64,000 nt of DNA from Tipula vernalis (Eukaryota > Arthropoda > Insecta > Diptera > Tipulidae), in assembly GCA_958295665.1 (NCBI GenBank), contig OY282560.1, forward strand, positions 49,910,333 to 49,974,332. The letters run 5' to 3'. Positions within the stretch are counted from its first letter, which is position 1, and each line of letters begins with the position of its first letter. The notes beneath the pieces were generated by a model that was given only the letters and a program-made list of their open reading frames with translations, had not been told where the DNA came from and ran no database searches. Positions 25,946 to 41,100 of this stretch are shown here, piece by piece. The position numbers and the translations under genes were made by a program.

Positions 25946-28900
25946 ATATTTCTAAACATTTCATAGAAAATTCGATTTTATTGAAAATCAACTGTGCTAT
26001 AGGCCACAGATTTTGAACGGCAAAAATATAAAATGCTCCGATTACGTTGGTCAATAACTCTATCAATAGGCTTCAGGATCCGTATTTATTTTGCCAACTT
26101 GCATTTGGATTGCTCGAATATTTCTTAACATTTCATAGAAAATTCGATTTTATTGAAAATCAACTGTGCTATAGCCCACAGATTTTGAACGGCAAAAATA
26201 TAAAATGCTCCGATTACGTTGGTCAATAACTCTATCAATAGGCTTCAGGATCCGTATTTATTTTGCCAACTTGCATTTGGATTGCTCGAATATTTCTAAA
26301 CATTTCATAGAAAATTCGATTTTATTGAAAATCAACTGTGCTATAGGCCACAGATTTTGAACGGCAAAAATATAAAATGCTCCGATTACGTTGGTCAATA
26401 ACTCTATCAATAGGCTTCAGGATCCGTATTTATTTTGCCAACTTGCATTTGGATTGCTCGAATATTTCTTAACATTTCATAGAAAATTCGATTTTATTGA
26501 AAATCAACTGTGCTGCCCACAAATTTTGAACGGTAAAAATCTAAAATGCTCCGATTACGTTGGTCAATAGCTCTATCAATAGGCTTTAGGATCTGTATTT
26601 ATTTTGCCAACTTGCATTTGGATTGCTCGAATATTTCTAAACATTTCATAGAAAATTCGATTTTATTGAAAATCAACTGTGCTATAGCCCACAGATTTTG
26701 AACGGCAAAAATATAAAATGCTCCGATTACGTTGGTCAATAGCTCTATCAATAGGCTTTAGGATCTGTATTTATTTTGCCAACTTGCATTTGGATTGCTC
26801 GAATATTTCTAAACATTTCATAGAAAATTCGATTTTATTGAAAATTAACTGTGCTATAGCCCACAGATTTTGAACGGCAAAAATATAAAATGCTCCGATT
26901 ACGTTGGTCAATAGCTCTATCAATAGGCTTTAGGATCTGTATTTATTTTGCCAACTTGCATTTGGATTGCTCGAATATTTCTAAACATTTCATAGAAAAT
27001 TCGATTTTATTGAAAATCAACTGTGCTATAGCCCACAGATTTTGAACGGCAAAAATATAAAATGCTCCGATTACGTTGGTCAATAGCTCTATCAATAGGC
27101 TTTAGGATCTGTATTTATTTTGCCAACTTGCATTTGGATTGCTCGAATATTTCTAAACATTTCATAGAAAATTCGATTTTATTGAAAATCAACTGTGCTA
27201 TAGCCCACAGATTTTGAACGGCAAAAATCTAAAATGCTCCAATTACGTTGGTCAATAGCTCTATCAATAGGCTTCAGGATCTGTATTTATTTTGCCAACT
27301 TGCATTTGGATTGCTCGAATATTTCTAAACATTTCATAGAAAATTCGATTTTATTGAAAATCAACTGTGCTATAGCCCACAGATTTTGAACGGCAAAAAT
27401 CTAAAATGATCCAATTACGTTGGTCAATAGCTCTATCAATAGGCTTCAGGATCTGTATTTATTTTGCCAACTTGCATTTGGATTGCTAGAATATTTCTAA
27501 ACATTTCATAGAAAATTCGATTTTATTGAAAATCAACTGTGCTATAGGCCACAGATTTTGAACGGCAAAAATATAAAATGCTCCGATTACGTTGGTCAAT
27601 AACTCTATCAATAGGCTTCAGGATCCGTATTTATTTTGCCAACTTGCATTTGGATTGCTCGAATATTTCTTAACATTTCATAGAAAATTCGATTTTATTG
27701 AAAATCAACTGTGCTATAGCCCACAGATTTTGAACGGCAAAAATATAAAATGCTCCGATTACGTTGGTCAATAACTCTATCAATAGGCTTCAGGATCCGT
27801 ATTTATTTTGCCAACTTGCATTTGGATTGCTCGAATATTTCTAAACATTTCATAGAAAATTCGATTTTATTGAAAATCAACTGTGCTATAGGCCACAGAT
27901 TTTGAACGGCAAAAATATAAAATGCTCCGATTACGTTGGTCAATAACTCTATCAATAGGCTTCAGGATCCGTATTTATTTTGCCAACTTGCATTTGGATT
28001 GCTCGAATATTTCTTAACATTTCATAGAAAATTCGATTTTATTGAAAATCAACTGTGCTATAGCCCACAGATTTTGAACGGCAAAAATATAAAATGCTCC
28101 GATTACGTTGGTCAATAACTCTATCAATAGGCTTCAGGATCCGTATTTATTTTGCCAACTTGCATTTGGATTGCTCGAATATTTCTAAACATTTCATAGA
28201 AAATTCGATTTTATTGAAAATCAACTGTGCTATAGGCCACAGATTTTGAACGGCAAAAATATAAAATGCTCCGATTACGTTGGTCAATAACTCTATCAAT
28301 AGGCTTCAGGATCCGTATTTATTTTGCCAACTTGCATTTGGATTGCTCGAATATTTCTTAACATTTCATAGAAAATTCGATTTTATTGAAAATCAACTGT
28401 GCTGCCCACAAATTTTGAACGGTAAAAATCTAAAATGCTCCGATTACGTTGGTCAATAGCTCTATCAATAGGCTTTAGGATCTGTATTTATTTTGCCAAC
28501 TTGCATTTGGATTGCTCGAATATTTCTAAACATTTCATAGAAAATTCGATTTTATTGAAAATCAACTGTGCTATAGCCCACAGATTTTGAACGGCAAAAA
28601 TATAAAATGCTCCGATTACGTTGGTCAATAGCTCTATCAATAGGCTTTAGGATCTGTATTTATTTTGCCAACTTGCATTTGGATTGCTCGAATATTTCTA
28701 AACATTTCATAGAAAATTCGATTTTATTGAAAATTAACTGTGCTATAGCCCACAGATTTTGAACGGCAAAAATATAAAATGCTCCGATTACGTTGGTCAA
28801 TAGCTCTATCAATAGGCTTTAGGATCTGTATTTATTTTGCCAACTTGCATTTGGATTGCTCGAATATTTCTAAACATTTCATAGAAAATTCGATTTTATT

Positions 28901-29250
28901 GAAAATCAACTGTGCTATAGCCCACAGATTTTGAACGGCAAAAATATAAAATGCTCCGATTACGTTGGTCAATAGCTCTATCAATAGGCTTCAGGATCCG
29001 TATTTATTTTGCCAACTTGCATTTGGATTGCTCGAATATTTCTAAACATTTCATAGAAAATTCGATTTTATTGAAAATCAACTGTGCTATAGCCCACAGA
29101 TTTTGAACGGCAAAAATATAAAATGCTCCGATTACGTTGGTCAATAGCTCTATCAATAGGCTTTAGGATCTGTATTTATTTTGCCAACTTGCATTTGGAT
29201 TGCTCGAATATTTCTAAACATTTCATAGAAAATTCGATTTTATTGAAAAT
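25863..29250 (+). repeat. Contracted further copies of the same family B block
   Basis: The marker order of the 3265-bp block continues with fewer monomers. The short monomer is at 26512 and 28401, the GAAAATTAACTG variant at 26846 and 28735, and ATGATCC at 27408. Offsets from the preceding copy are 2061, 1545 and 1889 bp, each a multiple of 172 minus 3. Whole monomers have been lost in register, as expected from unequal exchange. Confidence 0.82.
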
Positions 29251-31147
29251 CAACTGTGCTATAGCCCACAGATTTTGAACGGCAAAAATATAAAATGCTC
29301 CGATTACGTTGGTCAATAGCTCTATCAATAGGCTTCAGGATCCGTATTTATTTTGCCAACTTGCATTTGGATTGCTCGAATATTTCTAAACATTTCATAG
29401 AAAATTCGATTTTATTGAAAATCAACTGTGCTATAGCCCACAGATTTTGAACGGCAAAAATCTAAAATGCTCCAATTACGTTGGTCAATAGCTCTATCAA
29501 TAGGCTTCAGGATCTGTATTTATTTTGCCAACTTGCATTTGGATTGCTCGAATATTTCTAAACATTTCATAGAAAATTCGATTTTATTGAAAATCAACTG
29601 TGCTATAGCCCACAGATTTTGAACGGCAAAAATATAAAATGCTCCAATTACGTTGGTCAATAGCTCTATCAATAGGCTTTAGGATCTGTATTTATTTTGC
29701 CAACTTGCATTTGGATTGCTCGAATATTTCTAAACATTTCATAGAAAATTCGATTTTATTGAAAATCAACTGTGCTATAGCCCACAGATTTTGAACGGCA
29801 AAAATATAAAATGCTCCGATTACGTTGGTCAATAACTCTATCAATAGGCTTCAGGATCCGTATTTATTTTGCCAACTTGCATTTGGATTGCTCGAATATT
29901 TCTAAACATTTCATAGAAAATTCGATTTTATTGAAAATCAACTGTGCTATAGCCCACAGATTTTGAACGGCAAAAATATAAAATGCTCCGATTACGTTGG
30001 TCAATAACTCTATCAATAGGCTTCAGGATCCGTATTTATTTTGCCAACTTGCATTTGGATTGCTCGAATATTTCTAAACATTTCATAGAAAATTCGATTT
30101 TATTGAAAATCAACTGTGCTATAGCCCACAGATTTTGAACGGCAAAAATATAAAATGCTCCGATTACGTTGGTCAATAGCTCTATCAATAGGCTTTAGGA
30201 TCTGTATTTATTTTGCCAACTTGCATTTGGATTGCTCGAATATTTCTAAACATTTCATAGAAAATTCGATTTTATTGAAAATCAACTGTGCTATAGCCCA
30301 CAGATTTTGAACGGCAAAAATATAAAATGCTCCGATTACGTTGGTCAATAGCTCTATCAATAGGCTTCAGGATCCGTATTTATTTTGCCAACTTGCATTT
30401 GGATTGCTCGAATATTTCTAAACATTTCATAGAAAATTCGATTTTATTGAAAATCAACTGTGCTATAGCCCACAGATTTTGAACGGCAAAAATATAAAAT
30501 GCTCCGATTACGTTGGTCAATAGCTCTATCAATAGGCTTTAGGATCTGTATTTATTTTGCCAACTTGCATTTGGATTGCTCGAATATTTCTAAACATTTC
30601 ATAGAAAATTCGATTTTATTGAAAATCAACTGTGCTGCCCACAGATTTTGAACGGCAAAAATATAAAATGCTCCGATTACGTTGGTCAATAACTCTATCA
30701 ATAGGCTTCAGGATCCGTATTTATTTTGCCAACTTGCATTTGGATTGCTCGAATATTTCTAAACATTTCATAGAAAATTCGATTTTATTGAAAATCAACT
30801 GTGCTATAGCCCACAGATTTTGAACGGCAAAAATCTAAAATGCTCCAATTACGTTGGTCAATAACTCTATCAATAGGCTTCAGGATCCGTATTTATTTTG
30901 CCAACTTGCATTTGGATTGCTCGAATATTTCTAAACATTTCATAGAAAATTCGATTTTATTGAAAATCAACTGTGCTATAGCCCACAGATTTTGAACGGC
31001 AAAAATCTAAAATGCTCCAATTACGTTGGTCAATAGCTCTATCAATAGGCTTTAGGATCTGTATTTATTTTGCCAACTTGCATTTGGATTGCTCGAATAT
31101 TTCTAAACATTTCATAGAAAATTCGATTTTATTGAAAATCAACTGTA

Positions 31148-32880
31148 TAGCCCACAGATTTTGAACGGCAAAAATCTAAAATGCTCCAATTACGTTGGTC
31201 AATAGCTCTATCAATAGGCTTCAGGATCTGTATTTATTTTGCCAACTTGCATTTGGATTGCTCGAATATTTCTAAACATTTCATAGAAAATTCGATTTTA
31301 TTGAAAATCAACTGTGCTATAGCCCACAGATTTTAAACGGCAAAAATCTAAAATGCTCCAATTACGTTGGTCAATAGCTCTATCAATAGGCTTCAGGATC
31401 TGTATTTATTTTGCCAACTTGCATTTGGATTGCTCGAATATTTCTAAACATTTCATAGAAAATTCGATTTTATTGAAAATCAACTGTGCTATAGCCCACA
31501 GATTTTGAACGGCAAAAATCTAAAATGCTCCAATTACGTTGGTCAATAGCTCTATCAATAGGCTTCAGGATCTGTATTTATTTTGCCAACTTGCATTTGG
31601 ATTGCTCGAATATTTCTAAACATTTCATAGAAAATTCGATTTTATTGAAAATCAACTGTGCTATAGCCCACAGATTTTGAACGGCAAAAATCTAAAATGC
31701 TCCGATTACGTTGGTCAATAGCTCTATCAATAGGCTTCAGGATCTGTATTTATTTTGCCAACTTGCATTTGGATTGCTCGAATATTTCTAAACATTTCAT
31801 AGAAAATTCGATTTTATTGAAAATCAACTGTGCTATAGCCCACAGATTTTGAACGGCAAAAATCTAAAATGCTCCAATTACGTTGGTCAATAGCTCTATC
31901 AATAGGCTTCAGGATCTGTATTTATTTTGCCAACTTGCATTTGGATTGCTCGAATATTTCTAAACATTTCATAGAAAATTCGATTTTATTGAAAATCAAC
32001 TGTGCTATAGCCCACAGATTTTGAACGGCAAAAATCTAAAATGCTCCAATTACGTTGGTCAATAGCTCTATCAATAGGCTTCAGGATCTGTATTTATTTT
32101 GCCAACTTGCATTTGGATTGCTCGAATATTTCTAAACATTTCATAGAAAATTCGATTTTATTGAAAATCAACTGTGCTATAGCCCACAGATTTTAAACGG
32201 CAAAAATCTAAAATGCTCCAATTACGTTGGTCAATAGCTCTATCAATAGGCTTCAGGATCTGTATTTATTTTGCCAACTTGCATTTGGATTGCTCGAATA
32301 TTTCTAAACATTTCATAGAAAATTCGATTTTATTGAAAATCAACTGTGCTATAGCCCACAGATTTTGAACGGCAAAAATCTAAAATGCTCCAATTACGTT
32401 GGTCAATAGCTCTATCAATAGGCTTCAGGATCTGTATTTATTTTGCCAACTTGCATTTGGATTGCTCGAATATTTCTAAACATTTCATAGAAAATTCGAT
32501 TTTATTGAAAATCAACTGTGCTATAGCCCACAGATTTTGAACGGCAAAAATCTAAAATGCTCCGATTACGTTGGTCAATAGCTCTATCAATAGGCTTCAG
32601 GATCTGTATTTATTTTGCCAACTTGCATTTGGATTGCTCGAATATTTCTAAACATTTCATAGAAAATTCGATTTTATTGAAAATCAACTGTGCTATAGCC
32701 CACAGATTTTGAACGGCAAAAATCTAAAATGCTCCAATTACGTTGGTCAATAGCTCTATCAATAGGCTTCAGGATCTGTATTTATTTTGCCAACTTGCAT
32801 TTGGATTGCTCGAATATTTCTAAACATTTCATAGAAAATTCGATTTTATTGAAAATCAACTGTGCTATAGCCCACAGATT
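31148..32880 (+). repeat. Family B 860-bp pentamer duplication
   Basis: The private change GATTTTAAACGG (normally GATTTTGAACGG) occurs at 31331 and 32191. A CCGATT plus CTTCAGGATCTG monomer occurs at about 31700 and 32560. Both pairs are 860 bp apart, exactly five standard monomers. The first copy begins with a monomer reading AACTGTATAGCCC (31141), a private 3-bp loss at the length hotspot. Confidence 0.82.
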
Positions 32881-35800
32881 TTGAACAGCAAAAATATAAA
32901 ATGCTCCGATTACGTTGGTCAATAACTCTATCAATAGGCTTCAGGATCCGTATTTATTTTGCCAACTTGCATTTGGATTGCTCGAATATTTCTAAACATT
33001 TCATAGAAAATTCGATTTTATTGAAAATCAACTGTGCTATAGCCCACAGATTTTGAACGGCAAAAATCTAAAATGCTCCAATTACGTTGGTCAATAGCTC
33101 TATCAATAGGCTTCAGGATCTGTATTTATTTTGCCAACTTGCATTTGGATTGCTCGAATATTTCTAAACATTTCATAGAAAATTCGATTTTATTGAAAAT
33201 CAACTGTGCTATAGCCCACAGATTTTGAACGGCAAAAATCTAAAATGCTCCAATTACGTTGGTCAATAGCTCTATCAATAGGCTTCAGGATCTGTATTTA
33301 TTTTGCCAACTTGCATTTGGATTGCTCGAATATTTCTAAACATTTCATAGAAAATTCGATTTTATTGAAAATCAACTGTGCTATAGCCCACAGATTTTGA
33401 ACAGCAAAAATATAAAATGCTCCGATTACGTTGGTCAATAACTCTATCAATAGGCTTCAGGATCTGTATTTATTTTGCCAACTTGCATTTGGATTGCTCG
33501 AATATTTCTAAACATTTCATAGAAAATTCGATTTTATTGAAAATCAACTGTGCTATAGCCCACAGATTTTGAACGGCAAAAATCTAAAATGCTCCAATTA
33601 CGTTGGTCAATAGCTCTATCAATAGGCTTCAGGATCTGTATTTATTTTGCCAACTTGCATTTGGATTGCTCGAATATTTCTAAACATTTCATAGAAAATT
33701 CGATTTTATTGAAAATCAACTGTGCTATAGCCCACAGATTTTGAACGGCAAAAATCTAAAATGCTCCAATTACGTTGGTCAATAGCTCTATCAATAGGCT
33801 TCAGGATCTGTATTTATTTTGCCAACTTGCATTTGGATTGCTCGAATATTTCTAAACATTTCATAGAAAATTCGATTTTATTGAAAATCAACTGTGCTAT
33901 AGCCCACAGATTTTGAACGGCAAAAATCTAAAATGCTCCAATTACGTTGGTCAATAGCTCTATCAATAGGCTTCAGGATCTGTATTTATTTTGCCAACTT
34001 GCATTTGGATTGCTCGAATATTTCTAAACATTTCATAGAAAATTCGATTTTATTGAAAATCAACTGTGCTATAGCCCACAGATTTTGAACGGCAAAAATC
34101 TAAAATGCTCCAATTACGTTGGTCAATAGCTCTATCAATAGGCTTTAGGATCTGTATTTATTTTGCCAACTTGCATTTGGATTGCTCGAATATTTCTAAA
34201 CATTTCATAGAAAATTCGATTTTATTGAAAATCAACTGTGCTATAGCCCACAGATTTTGAACGGCAAAAATCTAAAATGCTCCAATTACGTTGGTCAATA
34301 GCTCTATCAATAGGCTTCAGGATCTGTATTTATTTTGCCAACTTGCATTTGGATTGCTCGAATATTTCTAAACATTTCATAGAAAATTCGATTTTATTGA
34401 AAATCAACTGTGCTATAGCCCACAGATTTTGAACGGCAAAAATCTAAAATGCTCCAATTACGCTGGTCAATAGCTCTATCAATAGGCTTCAGGATCTGTA
34501 TTTATTTTGCCAACTTGCATTTGGATTGCTCGAATATTTCTAAACATTTCATAGAAAATTCGATTTTATTGAAAATCAACTGTGCTATAGCCCACAGATT
34601 TTGAACGGCAAAAATATAAAATGCTCCGATTACGTTGGTCAATAACTCTATCAATAGGCTTCAGGATCCGTATTTATTTTGCCAACTTGCATTTGGATTG
34701 CTCGAATATTTCTAAACATTTCATAGAAAATTCGATTTTATTGAAAATCAACTGTGCTATATATAGCCCACAGATTTTGAACGGCAAAAATCTAAAATGC
34801 TCCAATTACGTTGGTCAATAGCTCTATCAATAGGCTTTAGGATCTGTATTTATTTTGCCAACTTGCATTTGGATTGCTCGAATATTTCTAAACATTTCAT
34901 AGAAAATTCGATTTTATTGAAAATCAACTGTGCTATAGCCCACAGATTTTGAACGGCAAAAATCTAAAATGCTCCGATTACGTTGGTCAATAGCTCTATC
35001 AATAGGCTTTAGGATCTGTATTTATTTTGCCAACTTGCATTTGGATTGCTCGAATATTTCTAAACATTTCATAGAAAATTCGATTTTATTGAAAATCAAC
35101 TGTGCTATAGCCCACAGATTTTGAACGGCAAAAATCTAAAATGCTCCGATTACGTTGGTCAATAGCTCTATCAATAGGCTTCAGGATCTGTATTTATTTT
35201 GCCAACTTGCATTTGGATTGCTCGAATATTTCTAAACATTTCATAGAAAATTCGATTTTATTGAAAATCAACTGTGCTGCCCACAAATTTTGAACGGTAA
35301 AAATCTAAAATGCTCCGATTACGTTGGTCAATAGCTCTATCAATAGGCTTTAGGATCTGTATTTATTTTGCCAACTTGCATTTGGATTGCTCGAATATTT
35401 CTAAACATTTCATAGAAAATTCGATTTTATTGAAAATCAACTGTGCTATAGCCCACAGATTTTGAACGGCAAAAATCTAAAATGCTCCGATTACGTTGGT
35501 CAATAGCTCTATCAATAGGCTTTAGGATCTGTATTTATTTTGCCAACTTGCATTTGGATTGCTCGAATATTTCTAAACATTTCATAGAAAATTCGATTTT
35601 ATTGAAAATCAACTGTGCTATAGCCCACAGATTTTGAACGGCAAAAATATAAAATGCTCCGATTACGTTGGTCAATAGCTCTATCAATAGGCTTTAGGAT
35701 CTGTATTTATTTTGCCAACTTGCATTTGGATTGCTCGAATATTTCTAAACATTTCATAGAAAATTCGATTTTATTGAAAATCAACTGTGCTATAGCCCAC

Positions 35801-38800
35801 AGATTTTGAACGGCAAAAATATAAAATGCTCCGATTACGTTGGTCAATAGCTCTATCAATAGGCTTTAGGATCTGTATTTATTTTGCCAACTTGCATTTG
35901 GATTGCTCGAATATTTCTAAACATTTCATAGAAAATTCGATTTTATTGAAAATCAACTGTGCTATAGCCCACAGATTTTGAACGGCAAAAATATAAAATG
36001 CTCCGATTACGTTGGTCAATAGCTCTATCAATAGGCTTCAGGATCCGTATTTATTTTGCCAACTTGCATTTGGATTGCTCGAATATTTCTAAACATTTCA
36101 TAGAAAATTCGATTTTATTGAAAATCAACTGTGCTATAGCCCACAGATTTTGAACGGCAAAAATATAAAATGCTCCGATTACGTTGGTCAATAGCTCTAT
36201 CAATAGGCTTTAGGATCTGTATTTATTTTGCCAACTTGCATTTGGATTGCTCGAATATTTCTAAACATTTCATAGAAAATTCGATTTTATTGAAAATCAA
36301 CTGTGCTATAGCCCACAGATTTTGAACGGCAAAAATCTAAAATGCTCCGATTACGTTGGTCAATAGCTCTATCAATAGGCTTCAGGATCCGTATTTATTT
36401 TGCCAACTTGCATTTGGATTGCTCGAATATTTCTAAACATTTCATAGAAAATTCGATTTTATTGAAAATCAACTGTGCTATAGCCCACAGATTTTGAACG
36501 GCAAAAATATAAAATGCTCCGATTACGTTGGTCAATAGCTCTATCAATAGGCTTTAGGATCTGTATTTATTTTGCCAACTTGCATTTGGATTGCTCGAAT
36601 ATTTCTAAACATTTCATAGAAAATTCGATTTTATTGAAAATCAACTGTGCTATAGCCCACAGATTTTGAACGGCAAAAATATAAAATGCTCCGATTACGT
36701 TGGTCAATAACTCTATCAATAGGCTTCAGGATCCGTATTTATTTTGCCAACTTGCATTTGGATTGCTCGAATATTTCTTAACATTTCATAGAAAATTCGA
36801 TTTTATTGAAAATCAACTATGCTGCCCACAAATTTTGAACGGTAAAAATCTAAAATGCTCCGATTACGTTGGTCAATAGCTCTATCAATAGGCTTTAGGA
36901 TCTGTATTTATTTTGCCAACTTGCATTTGGATTGCTCGAATATTTCTAAACATTTCATAGAAAATTCGATTTTATTGAAAATCAACTGTGCTATAGCCCA
37001 CAGATTTTGAACGGCAAAAATATAAAATGCTCCGATTACGTTGGTCAATAACTCTATCAATAGGCTTCAGGATCCGTATTTATTTTGCCAACTTGCATTT
37101 GGATTGCTCGAATATTTCTTAACATTTCATAGAAAATTCGATTTTATTGAAAATCAACTGTGCTATATATAGCCCACAGATTTTGAACGGCAAAAATATA
37201 AAATGCTCCGATTACGTTGGTCAATAGCTCTATCAATAGGCTTCAGGATCCGTATTTATTTTGCCACCTTGCATTTGGATTGCTCGAATATTTCTAAACA
37301 TTTCATAGAAAATTCGATTTTATTGAAAATCAACTGTGCTATAGCCCACAGATTTTGAACGGCAAAAATATAAAATGCTCCGATTACGTTGGTCAATAGC
37401 TCTATCAATAGGCTTTAGGATCTGTATTTATTTTGCCAACTTGCATTTGGATTGCTCGAATATTTCTAAACATTTCATAGAAAATTCGATTTTATTGAAA
37501 ATCAACTGTGCTATAGCCCACAGATTTTGAACGGCAAAAATATAAAATGCTCCGATTACGTTGGTCAATAGCTCTATCAATAGGCTTTAGGATCTGTATT
37601 TATTTTGCCAACTTGCATTTGGATTGCTCGAATATTTCTAAACATTTCATAGAAAATTCGATTTTATTGAAAATCAACTGTGCTATAGCCCACAGATTTT
37701 GAACGGCAAAAATATAAAATGCTCCGATTACGTTGGTCAATAGCTCTATCAATAGGCTTCAGGATCCGTATTTATTTTGCTAACTTGCATTTGGATTGCT
37801 CGAATATTTCTAAACATTTCATAGAAAATTCGATTTTATTGAAAATCAACTGTGCTATAGCCCACAGATTTTGAACGGCAAAAATCTAAAATGCTCCAAT
37901 TACGTTGGTCAATAGCTCTATCAATAGGCTTTAGGATCTGTATTTATTTTGCCAACTTGCATTTGGATTGCTCGAATATTTCTAAACATTTCATAGAAAA
38001 TTCGATTTTATTGAAAATCAACTGTGCTATAGCCCACAGATTTTGAACGGCAAAAATATAAAATGCTCCGATTACGTTGGTCAATAGCTCTATCAATAGG
38101 CTTCAGGATCCGTATTTATTTTGCTAACTTGCATTTGGATTGCTCGAATATTTCTAAACATTTCATAGAAAATTCGATTTTATTGAAAATCAACTGTGCT
38201 ATAGCCCACAGATTTTGAACAGCAAAAATATAAAATGCTCCGATTACGTTGGTCAATAACTCTATCAATAGGCTTCAGGATCCGTATTTATTTTGCCAAC
38301 TTGCATTTGGATTGCTCGAATATTTCTTAACATTTCATAGAAAATTCGATTTTATTGAAAATCAACTGTGCTGCCCACAAATTTTGAACGGTAAAAATCT
38401 AAAATGCCCCGATTACGTTGGTCAATAGCTCTATCAATAGGCTTTAGGATCTGTATTTATTTTGCCAACTTGCATTTGGATTGCTCGAATATTTCTAAAC
38501 ATTTCATAGAAAATTCGATTTTATTGAAAATCAACTGTGCTATAGCCCACAGATTTTGAACGGCAAAAATATAAAATGCTCCGATTACGTTGGTCAATAG
38601 CTCTATCAATAGGCTTCAGGATCCGTATTTATTTTGCTAACTTGCATTTGGATTGCTCGAATATTTCTAAACATTTCATAGAAAATTCGATTTTATTGAA
38701 AATCAACTGTGCTATAGCCCACAGATTTTGAACGGCAAAAATCTAAAATGCTCCAATTACGTTGGTCAATAGCTCTATCAATAGGCTTTAGGATCTGTAT

Positions 38801-41100
38801 TTATTTTGCCAACTTGCATTTGGATTGCTCGAATATTTCTAAACATTTCATAGAAAATTCGATTTTATTGAAAATCAACTGTGCTATAGCCCACAGATTT
38901 TGAACGGCAAAAATCTAAAATGCTCCAATTACGTTGGTCAATAGCTCTATCAATAGGCTTCAGGATCTGTATTTATTTTGCCAACTTGCATTTGGATTGC
39001 TCGAATATTTCTAAACATTTCATAGAAAATTCGATTTTATTGAAAATCAACTGTGCTATAGCCCACAGATTTTGAACGGCAAAAATATAAAATGCTCCGA
39101 TTACGTTGGTCAATAGCTCTATCAATAGGCTTTAGGATCTGTATTTATTTTGCCAACTTGCATTTGGATTGCTCGAATATTTCTAAACATTTCATAGAAA
39201 ATTCGATTTTATTGAAAATCAACTGTGCTATAGCCCACAGATTTTGAACGGCAAAAATATAAAATGCTCCGATTACGTTGGTCAATAGCTCTATCAATAG
39301 GCTTCAGGATCCGTATTTATTTTGCTAACTTGCATTTGGATTGCTCGAATATTTCTAAACATTTCATAGAAAATTCGATTTTATTGAAAATCAACTGTGC
39401 TATAGCCCACAGATTTTGAACGGCAAAAATCTAAAATGCTCCAATTACGTTGGTCAGTAGCTCTATCAATAGGCTTTAGGATCTGTATTTATTTTGCCAA
39501 CTTGCATTTGGATTGCTCGAATATTTCTAAACATTTCATAGAAAATTCGATTTTATTGAAAATCAACTGTGCTATAGCCCACAGATTTTGAACGGCAAAA
39601 ATCTAAAATGCTCCAATTACGTTGGTCAATAGCTCTATCAATAGGCTTCAGGATCTGTATTTATTTTGCCAACTTGCATTTGGATTGCTCGAATATTTCT
39701 AAACATTTCATAGAAAATTCGATTTTATTGAAAATCAACTGTGCTATAGCCCACAGATTTTGAACAGCAAAAATATAAAATGCTCCGATTACGTTGGTCA
39801 ATAACTCTATCAATAGGCTTCAGGATCCGTATTTATTTTGCCAACTTGCATTTGGATTGCTCGAATATTTCTTAACATTTCATAGAAAATTCGATTTTAT
39901 TGAAAATCAACTGTGCTGCCCACAAATTTTGAACGGTAAAAATCTAAAATGCTCCGATTACGTTGGTCAATAGCTCTATCAATAGGCTTTAGGATCTGTA
40001 TTTATTTTGCCAACTTGCATTTGGATTGCTCGAATATTTCTAAACATTTCATAGAAAATTCGATTTTATTGAAAATCAACTGTGCTATAGCCCACAGATT
40101 TTGAACGGCAAAAATATAAAATGCTCCGATTACGTTGGTCAATAACTCTATCAATAGGCTTCAGGATCCGTATTTATTTTGCCAACTTGCATTTGGATTG
40201 CTCGAATATTTCTAAACATTTCATAGAAAATTCGATTTTATTGAAAATCAACTGTGCTATAGCCCACAGATTTTGAACGGCAAAAATATAAAATGCTCCG
40301 ATTACGTTGGTCAATAGCTCTATCAATAGGCTTTAGGATCTGTATTTATTTTGCCAACTTGCATTTGGATTGCTCGAATATTTCTAAACATTTCATAGAA
40401 AATTCGATTTTATTGAAAATCAACTGTGCTATAGCCCACAGATTTTGAACGGCAAAAATATAAAATGCTCCGATTACGTTGGTCAATAGCTCTATCAATA
40501 GGCTTCAGGATCCGTATTTATTTTGCCAACTTGCATTTGGATTGCTCGAATATTTCTAAACATTTCATAGAAAATTCGATTTTATTGAAAATCAACTGTG
40601 CTATAGCCCACAGATTTTGAACGGCAAAAATCTAAAATGCTCCAATTACGTTGGTCAATAGCTCTATCAATAGGCTTCAGGATCTGTATTTATTTTGCCA
40701 ACTTGCATTTGGATTGCTCGAATATTTCTAAACATTTCATAGAAAATTCGATTTTATTGAAAATCAACTGTGCTATAGCCCACAGATTTTGAACGGCAAA
40801 AATATAAAATGCTCCAATTACGTTGGTCAATAGCTCTATCAATAGGCTTCAGGATCTGTATTTATTTTGCCAACTTGCATTTGGATTGCTCGAATATTTC
40901 TAAACATTTCATAGAAAATTCGATTTTATTGAAAATCAACTGTGCTATAGCCCACAGATTTTGAACGGCAAAAATATAAAATGCTCCGATTACGTTGGTC
41001 AATAACTCTATCAATAGGCTTCAGGATCCGTATTTATTTTGCCAACTTGCATTTGGATTGCTCGAATATTTCTTAACATTTCATAGAAAATTCGATTTTA
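32880..41100 (+). repeat. Family B mixed higher-order region with GCTAAC and ACAGC variants
   Basis: The stretch combines several shared variants. TTTTGCTAACTTGC occurs at about 37780, 38124, 38636 and 39324. GAACAGCAAAAAT occurs at about 32887, 33403, 38219 and 39765. The short monomer occurs near 35277, 36831 (with a private CTATGCTG), 38371 and 39915. The last two are 1545 bp apart and lie in matching neighbourhoods, so a nine-monomer unit was duplicated there. Two 176-bp monomers (GCTATATATAGCC) lie at about 34758 and 37161. No non-satellite sequence is present. Confidence 0.75.
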
